Assembly (NCBI RefSeq): GCF_003952425.1
Contig: NZ_CP034449.1
Location: 3,100,001 to 3,164,000 of the forward strand
Direction of reading: 5' to 3'
DNA from: Mesorhizobium sp. M2A.F.Ca.ET.046.03.2.1
Lineage (GTDB): Bacteria; Pseudomonadota; Alphaproteobacteria; Rhizobiales; Rhizobiaceae
DNA length: 64,000 bases
In this document: positions 30,741 through 39,483 of the stretch, piece after piece
Position numbering within the stretch: the first letter of the stretch is position 1
Layout of the letters: the number at the start of each line of letters is the position of its first letter
Program-made: the position numbers and the translations under genes
Notes under the pieces: generated by a model
What the model was told of the DNA's origin: nothing
The model's database searches: none
The model's input: only the letters and a program-made list of their open reading frames with translations

Positions 30741-31541
30741 TCAGTCGAGCAGGGCCTGCTCGTCCTCGTCGATCAGGCTCTTCAGCGTCATATAAAGAAC
30801 GATGACCACGATAGAGCCGAGGAAGGTCAGGCTGGTGAAAGTGGTGCCGAAGCCCATGCCGCCATATTCGACCGGCCGCGCCAGCAGGTCGCCGAAGGAG
30901 GCGCCGAACGGTCGGGTCAGGATATAGGCGAGCCAGAAGGCGAGGATGGCATTCAGGCCGAGGACGAAATAGCCAAAGGCGATCGCCGCGATGACGCCGC
31001 CAAAGATAAGGCCAGTGGCGAGATAGCCAAGGTCGAAGCGCTCGGCGACCAGATCGCCGGCGGCGGTGCCGAGCGAGAAGGTGAACAGGATCGCCAGCCA
31101 GTAGAAGATCTCGCGCCGGGTGGTGAAGACGGTGTGGATCGACAGGGTCTTCTCACTGGCGTACCAGGCGATGAAGGTCAGGGCGAGGGCGACCGAGAAG
31201 ATGATGGTCGTCGTCTCCAGCCGCACGCCGAAATTGTCGACGAGGTTGTCGGTGACCAGGGTGCCGACGACGCTGGTCAGGACGACCGCCAGCCAGTAGG
31301 CCCAGGGCACGTAACGCTTCTGCGCGAATTGCAGGACAAGCGCGACAATGAGAATGCCGCTCATGATCAGCGACGTGACGATAAGGCCGAGCCCGAGATT
31401 GACGGCCAGATAGTCCGCCGCCGTCTCGCCCATGGTCACCGCCAGGACCTTGATCAGCCAGAAATCGAGGGTGACGTCCGGGACCCGGTTCAATTCGAAC
31501 CCGTATTCGTTGGCTGTCATGGTCATGGCTATGGCTGTCAT
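30741..31541 (-). CDS. DUF347 (COG4705-like) integral membrane protein
   Basis: A 266-residue polytopic membrane protein of unknown function. It contains the internal repeats typical of DUF347: VTLDFWLIKVLAVTMGETAADYLA near the N-terminus and EIFYWLAILFTFSLGTAAGDLVAERFDLG in the second half, both with a GxTAxD core. About eight hydrophobic helices. Start is uncertain among ATG codons at 31541, 31526 and 31520; the first is used. It lies upstream of a response regulator and kinase on the same strand, so it may be the target or sensor partner of that system. Confidence 0.8.
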   Translation of the reverse strand: MTAIAMTMTANEYGFELNRVPDVTLDFWLIKVLAVTMGETAADYLAVNLGLGLIVTSLIMSGILIVALVLQFAQKRYVPWAYWLAVVLTSVVGTLVTDNLVDNFGVRLETTTIIFSVALALTFIAWYASEKTLSIHTVFTTRREIFYWLAILFTFSLGTAAGDLVAERFDLGYLATGLIFGGVIAAIAFGYFVLGLNAILAFWLAYILTRPFGASFGDLLARPVEYGGMGFGTTFTSLTFLGSIVVIVLYMTLKSLIDEDEQALLD

Positions 31542-31742
31542 CCTGTAAGGGCCGGTCGTCGGCGCTCTGTTCAAGCCGACAACCCGTGGCAATCAGGCTA
31601 GACGCGTAAATTCACCGCGGCCTGTCCGCATCCTTACAAATTCGTAAGGACGGCCAAAAACATTCGCCGGGTCTCGTCATCGCCCGGCGGAAGCGCTAGA
31701 GAAAGCCCGGCGTCCGTCTCGGCGCCGCAGCGGTGAGAAAGA

Positions 31743-32369
31743 ATGGCCTCCCTCAAAGCGGCGCCGAAAGCGTTCGACCAGCACAAGCGCCTGATCTTCG
31801 TGCAGGTGGCAGCCGTGCTTGCCGTCATCCTGCTTCTCTTCAGCAGACCGGCGCTGGCCGAAGGATCGAACGGACATGAATCGCTGGAGACGATCGGCTT
31901 CGCGATGGTGCTGGCCTGCTTCCTGGGCCGGCTGTGGAGCATCCTTTTCGTCGGCGGCAGGAAGAATGACGAGCTGATCGTGTCCGGTCCGTTCTCGATG
32001 ACCCGGAACCCACTCTATTTCTTCTCGACCGTCGGCGCGGTCGGTATCGGGCTGATGTTTGGCTCGGTGCTGGCGGCCGCGATGCTCGGCCTGGCGAGCT
32101 TCCTCGTCTTTCGGTTCACCGCGCGCAAGGAGGCCGCGTATCTTGCCGGCAAGTTCGGCGCGGCTTACGCGGCCTATGCCGAACGCACGCCGTCCTTCTG
32201 GCCGAACCCGCTGCTCTACCGCGACGAGGCGCAGTGGCTGTTTTCGACGGGCGCGCTGAGGAACACGTTCCGCGACGGGCTCTATTTCCTGGCTCTGTTT
32301 CCGGTGATCGAGGCGGTCGAGTATTTCCGCCTCAGCGGCCACCTGCCGACGCTTTTTACGGTCTATTAG
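31743..32369 (+). CDS. Isoprenylcysteine methyltransferase (ICMT)-like membrane protein
   Basis: A 208-residue membrane protein with helices at about residues 20-36, 48-70 and 88-118. The motif VSGPFSMTRNPLYFFSTVGAVGIGL is the SAM-binding signature of the ICMT/phospholipid methyltransferase-like family (GPFxxxRNPxYxxS). KEAAYLAGKFGAAYAAYAERTPSFWP matches the conserved C-terminal EEExLxxxFGxxYxxYxxxVPRFxP pattern in form. The substrate is unknown; in bacteria such proteins rarely act on prenylated peptides. It is divergent from the DUF347 gene. Confidence 0.75.
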   Translation: MASLKAAPKAFDQHKRLIFVQVAAVLAVILLLFSRPALAEGSNGHESLETIGFAMVLACFLGRLWSILFVGGRKNDELIVSGPFSMTRNPLYFFSTVGAVGIGLMFGSVLAAAMLGLASFLVFRFTARKEAAYLAGKFGAAYAAYAERTPSFWPNPLLYRDEAQWLFSTGALRNTFRDGLYFLALFPVIEAVEYFRLSGHLPTLFTVY

Positions 32370-32450
32370 TTGCCCGGCACGGAACGACCGGCGGCTATGT
32401 TTGCTTGGCAGGCGGCATAGGCTGCAGATTGGCCGAAGCGCCTATCGCGA

Positions 32451-32629
32451 TCGTCATCCTATGGCGGAGCAAGGAGCGAAGCGACGCGCGCAGACCATAG
32501 GATCCATGCCGTGACGTCGAGGCGTTGCCACGGTGCAGAATTCTGCGCCGCTGCGTTCCTTGGCCAAGGTCACGGAATGGATCCTCGGGTCTGCGCTCCG
32601 CTTCGCGTCGCTCCGCCCGTGGATGACGA
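32451..32629. repeat. Family A long inverted-repeat element, copy 2
   Basis: The left end reads cgtcatcctatggcggagca then ccataggatccatgccgtga; the right end reads cacggaatggatcctcgggt then ctccgcccgtggatgacga. The centre has cggtgcagaattctgcgccg. It occupies most of the 311-base gap between the ICMT-like gene and the small membrane protein gene; no other gene is seen there. Confidence 0.85.
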
Positions 32630-32680
32630 GGGGCTTCGCCGATCTTCAGCGGTTGCGAGGCTTCACGGATTGAACGCCGG

Positions 32681-32890
32681 TCAACGCGCCCTGTCGCGCG
32701 CGGCGCGGCGCGTACTCTCCAGGATAATTGCCAAACAGCCGGCGAGAAGCAGTAGGCCGCCGACGAGCGGCGGCAGCCTCAGGAGTTTCACCGCGGCGGT
32801 GACGAGCGCGATCAGGATCAGCGCCAGCAGGGCCAGATTGCCGTCGTCGACGAACATGCCGACGAGTTCCTTGAAGACGAGACGGATCAT
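32681..32890 (-). CDS. Small membrane protein, hypothetical
   Basis: A 69-residue protein with two hydrophobic segments, NLALLALILIALVTAAVKLL and GGLLLLAGCLAIILEST, and a basic end RRAARDRAR. Its ATG overlaps the stop of the upstream COG4280-like gene in ATGA, so the two are translationally coupled and probably work together. I do not recognise a family. The longer open frame upstream is shadow. Confidence 0.65.
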   Translation of the reverse strand: MIRLVFKELVGMFVDDGNLALLALILIALVTAAVKLLRLPPLVGGLLLLAGCLAIILESTRRAARDRAR

Positions 32891-33642
32891 CGAGCAACTC
32901 CCGTAGTAGGCGCCGGGTAAGCGCCGCGCAGCCAGCGCATAATGGCGAAGGATGCGGCGGCAGTGACGGCGAAGATGGCGAGCAGAGCGAGGTCGGCGCC
33001 CGGCCACTCGGCGCCGAGGCCTTCGCCGGTCCACAACACGCCGAAGCTGGTCAGCATCAGCCCGACGACGAATTTCAGCGAATTCTCGGGCACGCGCGCC
33101 AGGGGCCGGTGCACGGCAAGGCCGATCAGCATCACCAGCACGAAGGCCGCCAGCGCGCCAAGGCCGGCATAAAGCGTCTGGCCATGCGCGGCGCCGACGG
33201 CAATGACGATGAACACCACTTCGACGCCCTCGAGCAGCACCGCCTTGAACGACGCGACGGCGGCCAGATAGTCGGCACGGCGGTCGCCGGCCTGCCGCCG
33301 CAACATCGCGGTCTCCTTGGAAAAGGCCTGCTCCTCGTCATGCAGCGCGATCACGCCGACGCTGCGCAGGATCGCCTTCCGCAGCCAGCGCATGCCGAAC
33401 AGGATCAGGAGCACGCCGACCACGAATTGCAGGACCGCGATGGGGACGAGCGCCAGCAGCGGGCCGAAAATAAGCACCAGCGCCGCAAGCAGGGCGAGCG
33501 CAAGTGCTGCGCCCGTCAGCGCGGGGCGCCAGCCGCGCGTCACCCCGACGGCAAGCACGATGGTGAAGGCTTCGACGACCTCGACGAAGGACGCCAGGAA
33601 AGAGGCCGTCACGGTGGAAAGTATCGGTGTCAGGCCATGCAT
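32887..33642 (-). CDS. COG4280-like predicted membrane protein
   Basis: A 251-residue polytopic membrane protein with about six helices. It has two related halves: SFLASFVEVVEAFTIVLAVGVTRGW near the N-terminus and FKAVLLEGVEVVFIVIAVGAAHGQ in the second half, each with an ExVE core inside a helix. Such paired acidic-in-membrane motifs occur in cation transporters (UPF0016/Gdt1 and FTR1-like folds), so ion transport is a reasonable guess but not shown. A charged loop with RRQAGDRRADYLAA lies between the halves. The downstream 69-residue gene overlaps by four bases. Confidence 0.7.
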   Translation of the reverse strand: MHGLTPILSTVTASFLASFVEVVEAFTIVLAVGVTRGWRPALTGAALALALLAALVLIFGPLLALVPIAVLQFVVGVLLILFGMRWLRKAILRSVGVIALHDEEQAFSKETAMLRRQAGDRRADYLAAVASFKAVLLEGVEVVFIVIAVGAAHGQTLYAGLGALAAFVLVMLIGLAVHRPLARVPENSLKFVVGLMLTSFGVLWTGEGLGAEWPGADLALLAIFAVTAAASFAIMRWLRGAYPAPTTGVAR

Positions 33643-33938
33643 GAAGCTTTTGTCCAATGCTGGGGAATCATCGGCTGGTGGGAACGATACAGCGCACGAG
33701 AGGCGGCGAGAATGCCGGAGGTGATCGCAGGGGCCGATCGGCGCGCTGGCACCGGCCTGCGCCACATGTGCCGTGGTTTGATCGCGCTCCGAGGCGAGAG
33801 TGGGACCGGACATTTCGAAGACTCATTGACGGTCTGTATCCGTTCGGTGTCCGTTGTATCGCGGCGCTGCCCTGGCTATCTGCGGGAGCAACAAGGCATT
33901 TGAGCGGCCGACGAGCCGCTCCAGCAGGAACGGAGCAC

Positions 33939-34958
33939 ATGAAGAAGATCGGATTTCTGTCCTTCGGGCATTGGTCGCCCTCGCCGCAATCGGGCACGCG
34001 CTCGGGCGCCGATGCGCTGCTGCAGTCGATCGACCTCGCGGTCGCGGCCGAGGAGCTCGGCGCCGACGGCGCCTACTACCGCGTCCACCATTTTGCCCGG
34101 CAGCTTGCCTCGCCGTTTCCGCTGCTGGCCGCCGCTGGCGCCAAGACCAAGCGGATCGAGCTCGGCACCGCCGTCATCGACATGCGCTACGAGAACCCGC
34201 TTTACATGGCCGAGGATGCGGGCGCCGCGGACCTGATCGCCGGCGGGCGCTTGCAGCTGGGCATCAGCCGCGGCTCGCCCGAGCAGGTGATCGATGGCTG
34301 GCGCTATTTCGGCTACGTGCCGCAAGAGGGCAAGAGCGACGCCGACATGGCGCGGAATCACGCCGAAATCTTCCTCGACCTGTTGCGCGGAGAAGGCTTT
34401 GCCCAGCCCAATCCGCGCCCGATGTTCCCCAATCCGCCCGGCCTGCTCAGGCTCGAGCCCTTCTCGGCCGGCCTGCGCGATCGCATCTGGTGGGGCGCGG
34501 CCACCGACGCCACCGCCGTCTGGGCGGCCAAGCTCGGCATGAACCTGCAGAGCTCGACGCTGAAATTCGACGAGAGCGGCGAGCCGCTGCATGTCCAGCA
34601 GGCCAAGCAGATCAGAGCCTATCGCGCCGCCTGGAAGGAAGCCGGCCACGCGCGGGAGCCGCGCGTCTCGGTCAGCCGCAGCATCTTTGCCCTCGTCAAC
34701 GACATGGACCGCGCCTATTTCGGCGGCAGCGAGGGCGAGGACCATTTTGGCTATATCGAGCCCGAGAAGCGCGCCGTGTTCGGCCGCACCTATGCCGCCG
34801 AACCGGACGTACTGGTCGAGCAGCTCAGGGAGGACGAGGCGATCGCCGAGGCCGACACGCTGCTGCTCACCGTACCCAATCAGCTTGGCGTCGACTACAA
34901 CGCCCATGTCATCGAGTCGATCCTGAAGCACGTCGCGCCGGCGCTGGGCTGGCGGTGA
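33939..34958 (+). CDS. LLM class flavin-dependent oxidoreductase
   Basis: A 339-residue luciferase-like monooxygenase of the bacterial LLM family, using FMN or F420-like flavin. Visible features are KKIGFLSFGHWSPSP at the start, AEELGADGAYYRVHHFARQLASPFPLLAAAGAKTKRIELGTAV, DLIAGGRLQLGISRGSPEQV and the late WWGAATDATAVWAAKLGMNL. Substrate unknown. ATG 33939 has AGGAA upstream. The 296 bases before it, 33643-33938, show no gene and must hold promoters for this and the divergent COG4280-like gene. Confidence 0.85.
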   Translation: MKKIGFLSFGHWSPSPQSGTRSGADALLQSIDLAVAAEELGADGAYYRVHHFARQLASPFPLLAAAGAKTKRIELGTAVIDMRYENPLYMAEDAGAADLIAGGRLQLGISRGSPEQVIDGWRYFGYVPQEGKSDADMARNHAEIFLDLLRGEGFAQPNPRPMFPNPPGLLRLEPFSAGLRDRIWWGAATDATAVWAAKLGMNLQSSTLKFDESGEPLHVQQAKQIRAYRAAWKEAGHAREPRVSVSRSIFALVNDMDRAYFGGSEGEDHFGYIEPEKRAVFGRTYAAEPDVLVEQLREDEAIAEADTLLLTVPNQLGVDYNAHVIESILKHVAPALGWR

Positions 34959-35051
34959 CGGCGGTTGGGCGGTGGTATCATGCCGGCGATGATGATCAAC
35001 ATTTGACTCTATGACAGGCCTGCGGGCGCCAAACCGCCGGCGTTAGCGCCG

Positions 35052-35200
35052 CCCCTCATCCCCTGCCGGGAACTTCTCCCCGTATAGTGACGGGGAGAAG
35101 GCGCTGGCAGCGGCCGGGTGCTTGTTCTGCAGCGCTGGCGATTGGCGAAACCATTCGCGGCAGCGTCTTTCTCCCTGTCACTATACGGGGAGAAATGTCC
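35052..35200. repeat. Family D variant repeat abutting a transposase remnant
   Basis: Outer arms ttctccccgtatagtgacgg (about 35074) and ctccctgtcactatacgggg (about 35171) are inverted and nearly perfect. The right arm stops a few bases before the transposase remnant begins, so the element marks the junction where the rest of the insertion sequence is missing. Confidence 0.75.
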
Positions 35201-35207
35201 GGCTATT

Positions 35208-35780
35208 CGAAGCGACAATGGCCCACCCTTTGCGTCGGCCGGCGTCACAGGGCTGACGCCGCTGGCAGTGCGCTTCATTAAGCTCGGCATCGCCCTGGAG
35301 CGCATCCAGCCAGGCAAGCCGCAGCAGAACGGGCGCCATGAGCGTTTCCATCTGACCATGCTGCCGATGGCCGATGCACCGAAGGCTGACAAAGCGGCTC
35401 AAGCCAGGGCCTTCGAGGACTTCCGGCGCAGCTACAATGAGGAGCGTCCGCACGAGGCGCTGGGCATGGACACCCCGGCACAGCATTACCGCCCCTCGAC
35501 CCGACCGATGCCGAAGACAGCCCCTGAACCCGATTATCCGACCGAGGCAGCGGTGCGCGGCGTGCGCCAGAACGGCGCGGTCAAATGGCGGGGCACCGAG
35601 ATCTATGTCTCGGCCACGTTGGCCGGCGAACCGATTGCCATTGAAGAGACCGAGGATGGCGAGTGGACGATGCGCTTCCACACCCATCCGCTCGGCTTCA
35701 TCGATGAGAAGCACATGAAACTGGTTCGCCGCAGCGCCGCGCCAAGCCGACCGCTTGGCGCTGCGGCGACCGCATCATAG
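35208..35780 (+). pseudogene. IS481-type transposase remnant (C-terminal part)
   Basis: About 190 codons encode the end of a DDE transposase/integrase. The second catalytic-region motif RSDNGPPFAS opens the fragment, IKLGIALERIQPGKPQQNGRHERFH carries the third catalytic glutamate region, and SYNEERPHEALGMDTPAQHYRPS is the usual tail. The N-terminal helix-turn-helix and first catalytic aspartate are missing, and upstream sequence is an unrelated repeat. The downstream sequence to about 35830, with ctgttacctatgtatccggt and gtgttacccatctatccg, looks like the retained right end. It cannot encode an active enzyme. Confidence 0.85.
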
Positions 35781-35840
35781 GGAGAGAAAACTGTTACCTA
35801 TGTATCCGGTTCAAAGTGTTACCCATCTATCCGCTGGACA
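35781..35840 (+). mobile_element. Retained right end of the IS481-type element
   Basis: Two similar short motifs follow the transposase stop: tgttacctatgtatccgg and tgttacccatctatccg. They resemble end sequences of IS481-type elements. The left end is not found. The rest of the 435-base gap to the LacI gene holds its promoter region and a family B repeat. Confidence 0.5.
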
Positions 35841-35962
35841 CGGCAGGACAATGAGGGGCGGCGCCGGCCTCTCAGGCACAGGCGCAGGCAGCACTTCAAA
35901 TGATGCCTCGGCAGCTGCTTCCCGATATTGACACTCGCCAAAACTGCGGCTTCCTTATGCGT

Positions 35963-35982
35963 AATCGGTTGCGTAACCGATT
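35963..35982. promoter_or_regulatory. Candidate LacI-type operator
   Basis: AATCGGTTGCGTAACCGATT is a 20-base palindrome with one mismatched pair near its centre and a CG centre, the form of many LacI-family operators. It lies about 235 bases upstream of the LacI-family gene and may be an autoregulatory site. No experimental support. Confidence 0.5.
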
Positions 35983-36117
35983 GCGGAGTGAACGGAAGGC
36001 TCGGGCATCGGCTGTGGCGGTTTGGCGTCAACGACAATTACCTTGTCGTCGTGCCTGCCGTAATCCTAGACGCGTCCCGCGTAAGTGCAGAAGATCCGCC
36101 TGATCGATTCCAGTAGG

Positions 36118-36196
36118 GTGCGTAGCGGTTTTCAGTCCGGGAATTGCGCAGGAAGATGGAGCGGGTTAGCGATTCCACGCTAAAGCGCTCTCGGAA
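36118..36196. repeat. Family B repeat, reverse orientation, before the LacI gene
   Basis: Contains gtagcggttttcagtccggg, aattgcgcaggaagatggag and gttagcgattccacgctaaa. The first part is the reverse complement of the family B core (CCGGACTGAAAACCGCTAC). TTAGCG and CGCTAA form a small hairpin. It overlaps the apparent N-terminal extension of the LacI frame, which argues against that extension. Confidence 0.55.
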
Positions 36197-36215
36197 GCTA
36201 CCGGGACCAGGGCTC

Positions 36216-37217
36216 ATGACGACCATTGCCGATGTCGCGCGCTATGCCGGGGTGTCCGTCGCAACGGTCTCGCATGTGATGAACCATACCCGCCATGTCG
36301 AACCGGAAACGGCCGAGCGCGTGCGCGCCGCGATCACGGCGCTGCGCTACAGCCCGAACTCGGTGGCGCGGAGTCTGCGGCGCGGCGAGACCAAGACCAT
36401 CGGCCTGCTGCTGCCCGACAATTCCAACCCGTTCTTCGCCAGCGTCGCTCGGCAGATCGAGGATGCCGGCTTCCTCTCCGGCTACACGGTTATCCTGTGC
36501 AACTCCGACGGCAACGCCGCAAAGGAGGAGCGCTACCTCTCGGTGCTGATGGCCAAGCAGATCGACGGGCTGATCTTCGCCGGCTCGTCCGATCATGCGC
36601 GGGTGTTCGCCCGCCTGCTGCCCAGCATGCCGGCTGTGCTGCTCGACCGCGAGATCCAGTCGGTCAATGTCGATTCGGTGCTGGTCGACCATGACCATGG
36701 CGGCTATCTCGCCGGCAAATATCTGGCCGGGCTCGGGCATGAAAAGATCGGTGTCATCGGCGGCCCGCGCGATTCCAGCTCCAGCCCGGCCCGCCTGCGC
36801 GGTTTCGCGCGCGCGCTCGACGAGGCGGGCCTCGAGCTGCCGGCCTCGTCGGTCGTAGATTCCGACTATCATTTCGCCGGCGGGCGCCTGGCGATGGAGC
36901 AGCTGATGGCGCAGGCGCCGGACATCACGGCGGTGTTCGCCTGCAACGACCTGATGGCGATGGGCGCGGTCACGGCGCTGCGCTCGCGCGGATTGCGGGT
37001 TCCCGACGATATCTCGATGGTCGGGTTCGACGACATCCCCTATGCCGTCACCACCTGGCCGCCGCTGACGACGATCGCGCAGCCGGTCGAAAAGATCGGC
37101 ACGCGCGCGGTGAGCCTGCTGCTCGAGAGGCTGGGTGAGCCGGAAGCGCCTTCCAGACGCGAAGTGCTGGCGCCGGTGCTGGTCGAGCGGGAAAGCTGCG
37201 CGGCCTTGCGTCGGTAG
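36216..37217 (+). CDS. LacI family transcriptional regulator
   Basis: A 333-residue repressor-type regulator. The N-terminal helix-turn-helix is TTIADVARYAGVSVATVSHVMNHTRHV with hinge LRYSPNSVARSLR. The periplasmic-binding-protein-like domain has IGLLLPDNSNPFFASVARQIEDAG and VFACNDLMAMGAVTALRSRGLRVPDDISMVGFDDI, the classic LacI/GalR block. The frame extends to 36144 but ATG 36216 with AGGG before it begins exactly at the DNA-binding domain. No metabolic gene is adjacent: the next gene is convergent. The ligand is unknown. Confidence 0.9.
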   Translation: MTTIADVARYAGVSVATVSHVMNHTRHVEPETAERVRAAITALRYSPNSVARSLRRGETKTIGLLLPDNSNPFFASVARQIEDAGFLSGYTVILCNSDGNAAKEERYLSVLMAKQIDGLIFAGSSDHARVFARLLPSMPAVLLDREIQSVNVDSVLVDHDHGGYLAGKYLAGLGHEKIGVIGGPRDSSSSPARLRGFARALDEAGLELPASSVVDSDYHFAGGRLAMEQLMAQAPDITAVFACNDLMAMGAVTALRSRGLRVPDDISMVGFDDIPYAVTTWPPLTTIAQPVEKIGTRAVSLLLERLGEPEAPSRREVLAPVLVERESCAALRR

Positions 37218-37242
37218 CGCTGGCAATCATCAGCGCTGGCGC

Positions 37243-37378
37243 CGCCCCCTCATCCGGCCGCTGCGCGGCCACCTTCTCCCCGCTGGGGAGAAGAGGCTGG
37301 CGCCAACGTCGGCAATCTCCTCTCCCCTCGGGGAGAGGTCAGCCGAGCGAAGCGGAGGCTGGGTGAGGGGGAGCGCCC
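37243..37378. repeat. RIME-like element (family D) between LacI and ocd genes
   Basis: Contains ccccctcatccggccgctgc, ttctccccgctggggagaag, ctctcccctcggggagaggt and ggctgggtgagggggagcgc. Several short inverted repeats are visible. It separates two converging genes and may stop both transcripts. Confidence 0.78.
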
Positions 37379-37406
37379 TTCGCGATTTCCAGATGTTCAA
37401 AAGCCC

Positions 37407-38465
37407 TTACGCCGCCGGCTGCATGGCGGCCCTCTCCAGCATGCCGAATAGGTCGCGCGGCTCGTCCGGGTCGGCGAGCAGGTCGAGTTCCTCATAGAGG
37501 CCGGTGGCCTGGAGCTGGTCGCGGACGTAGCGCAGCGCTGAAAAATCCTCGGTGGCGAAGCCGACGGAATCGAACAGCGTGATCTGTTCGGGCGCCTTGC
37601 GGCCTTTAGCCTTCCCGGTCATCACCTGCCACAGCTCGGTCACCGGATGGTCGGCGTCGAGTTGCTGGATCTCGCCCTCGATGCGCGTCTGCGGCGGGAA
37701 CTCGACGAAGATGTCGGAGCGCAGAAGGATGTCGCGATGGAGTTCCGTCTTGCCGGGGCAGTCGCCGCCGACGGCGTTGATGTGGACGCCGGAGCCGACC
37801 ATGTTGTCGGTGAGGATGGTTGCGTACTGCTTGTCGGCGGTCACCGTGGTGATGATGTCGACACCTTCCACCGCGTCCTGCCCGGTTGCGCAGATGGTGA
37901 TGTCAAAACCCTTGGTCGCCAGGTTGCGGGCGCATTTTTCGGACGCCGAACGATCGATGTCGTAGAGCCGCAGCCGGTCGATGCCGAGCAACGCCTTGAA
38001 GGCGATGGCCTGGAACTCGGACTGGGCGCCGTTGCCGATGATGGCCATGGTGCGCGCGCCCTTTGGGGCCAGGTATTTGGCGGCGACGGCCGAGGTGGCG
38101 GCGGTGCGCAGTGCCGTCAGGATGGTCATTTCGGTGAGCAGCATCGGATAGCCGGAGCCGACATCGGCGAGCACGCCGAAGGCGGTGACGGTCTGGCGGC
38201 CCTCGCGCATGTTCTTCGGATGGCCGTTGACATATTTGAAGCCGTACATCTTGCCGTCGCTGGTCGGCATCAGCTCAATGACGCCGTCATGGCTGTGCGA
38301 GGCGATGCGCGGCGTCTTGTCGAACAGCTCCCAGCGCCGGAAATCCTCCTCGATATAGGCGGCGAGCTCGGTGAGGAAGCGCTCGACGCCGATGGCGAGC
38401 ACCAGCTTCATCATGCGGTCGACGCTGACGAAGGGAACGATGGCGAGGCGCGAAGGCTGGGTCAT
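37407..38465 (-). CDS. ocd: Ornithine cyclodeaminase
   Basis: A 352-residue NAD-dependent enzyme of the ornithine cyclodeaminase/mu-crystallin family, which turns ornithine into proline and ammonia. Features are GFKYVNGHPKNMREG, LLTEMTILTALRTAATSAVAAKYLAPKGARTMAIIGNGAQSEFQA (NAD motif GxGxxS near residue 143), and HINAVGGDCPGKTELHRDIL, the conserved aspartate-containing block. Length and these motifs favour true OCD over related alanine dehydrogenases. It abuts the arginase gene upstream with two bases between, giving an arginine to ornithine to proline route. Confidence 0.92.
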   Translation of the reverse strand: MTQPSRLAIVPFVSVDRMMKLVLAIGVERFLTELAAYIEEDFRRWELFDKTPRIASHSHDGVIELMPTSDGKMYGFKYVNGHPKNMREGRQTVTAFGVLADVGSGYPMLLTEMTILTALRTAATSAVAAKYLAPKGARTMAIIGNGAQSEFQAIAFKALLGIDRLRLYDIDRSASEKCARNLATKGFDITICATGQDAVEGVDIITTVTADKQYATILTDNMVGSGVHINAVGGDCPGKTELHRDILLRSDIFVEFPPQTRIEGEIQQLDADHPVTELWQVMTGKAKGRKAPEQITLFDSVGFATEDFSALRYVRDQLQATGLYEELDLLADPDEPRDLFGMLERAAMQPAA

Positions 38466-38467
38466 GC

Positions 38468-39400
38468 TCAGAGGCTCCCGGAATGGCTGCGGGTTGGGCG
38501 GTCCATGATGCGGCGGCCCATCAGGCTGGCGGTGAGGTCGACCATCAGGGTCGCGGTGCGGCCGCGCTCGTCGAGGAACGGGTTCAATTCGACCAGGTCG
38601 AGGCTGGAGACGAGGCAGCTGTCGGACAGCATCTCCATCACCAGATGCGCTTCGCGAAAAGTGGCGCCGCCGGGAACGGTGGTGCCGACGGCCGGCGCGA
38701 TCGACGGGTCGAGGAAGTCGACGTCGAGGCTGACATGCAAGAGCCCGTTCTCCTTCTCGACGCGGGCGAGGAAAGCGCGCAGCAAGGGCGCGATGCCGTG
38801 CTCGTCGATGGCGCGCATGTCGTGCACGGTGACGCCGGCTTCAGCGAGCGCGCGGCGCTCGGCTGGATCGACGCTGCGCAGGCCTATGGCGCAGATGCGG
38901 GCCGGGTCGACCGCTTGCGGCAGATCCGGGAAATAGCCCTGAAAACCGGCCTGCCCGCTGGCATAGGCGAGCGGCACGCCATGCAGATTGCCGCTGGTGG
39001 TGGTGTCGAGCGTGTGGAAATCGGGATGCGCGTCGAGCCACAGCACGAAGAGCGGCCGGCCGCGTTTGGCGGCGCGGCGCGCCACGCCGGACACCGTGCC
39101 GGCGGAGATCGAATGGTCGCCGCCGAGGAAGATCGGCACGGCATCCCTGGAAGCGGCGTAGGCGGTTTCGGCGATCGCGGCGGTCCAGGCGGAGATCTCC
39201 GGCAGCGCCTTCAGCGCGAGGTTGCCGTGCACCACCGGGCGCGCCGCGGCCTTCTCGACCGCGCCCCAGTCCTCGACCTCATGGCCAAGCTCGGCCAGCA
39301 CCGAGACGAGGCCTGCTGTGCGCAGCGCGCTCGGCCCCATCTCGCATCCCATCCTGCCCGCGCCGTCCTGCACCGGCGCGCCGACGATCCTGCAGCGCAT
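38468..39400 (-). CDS. rocF: Arginase
   Basis: A 310-residue manganese enzyme that hydrolyses arginine to ornithine and urea. Metal-ligand motifs are all present: FLGGDHSISAGT, LWLDAHPDFHT, and SLDVDFLDPSIAPAVGT. The start region RIVGAPVQDGAGRMGCEMGPSALR is typical of arginase, as is SLDLVELNPFLDERG near the end. The open frame runs further upstream, but ATG 39400 begins at the conserved fold. First gene of the arginase-ocd operon and divergent from an Lrp regulator. Confidence 0.93.
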   Translation of the reverse strand: MRCRIVGAPVQDGAGRMGCEMGPSALRTAGLVSVLAELGHEVEDWGAVEKAAARPVVHGNLALKALPEISAWTAAIAETAYAASRDAVPIFLGGDHSISAGTVSGVARRAAKRGRPLFVLWLDAHPDFHTLDTTTSGNLHGVPLAYASGQAGFQGYFPDLPQAVDPARICAIGLRSVDPAERRALAEAGVTVHDMRAIDEHGIAPLLRAFLARVEKENGLLHVSLDVDFLDPSIAPAVGTTVPGGATFREAHLVMEMLSDSCLVSSLDLVELNPFLDERGRTATLMVDLTASLMGRRIMDRPTRSHSGSL

Positions 39401-39483
39401 GATTTTTTCAGCCCTTACGATTGATTGGCTGATTGGATCATCAGGCGCTGGCGGTTTGAACAGGCGAAATTGGCATTTCGAGA

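Noticed and set aside
35208..35780. An active insertion sequence
   Set aside because: The helix-turn-helix, first catalytic aspartate and left end are missing.
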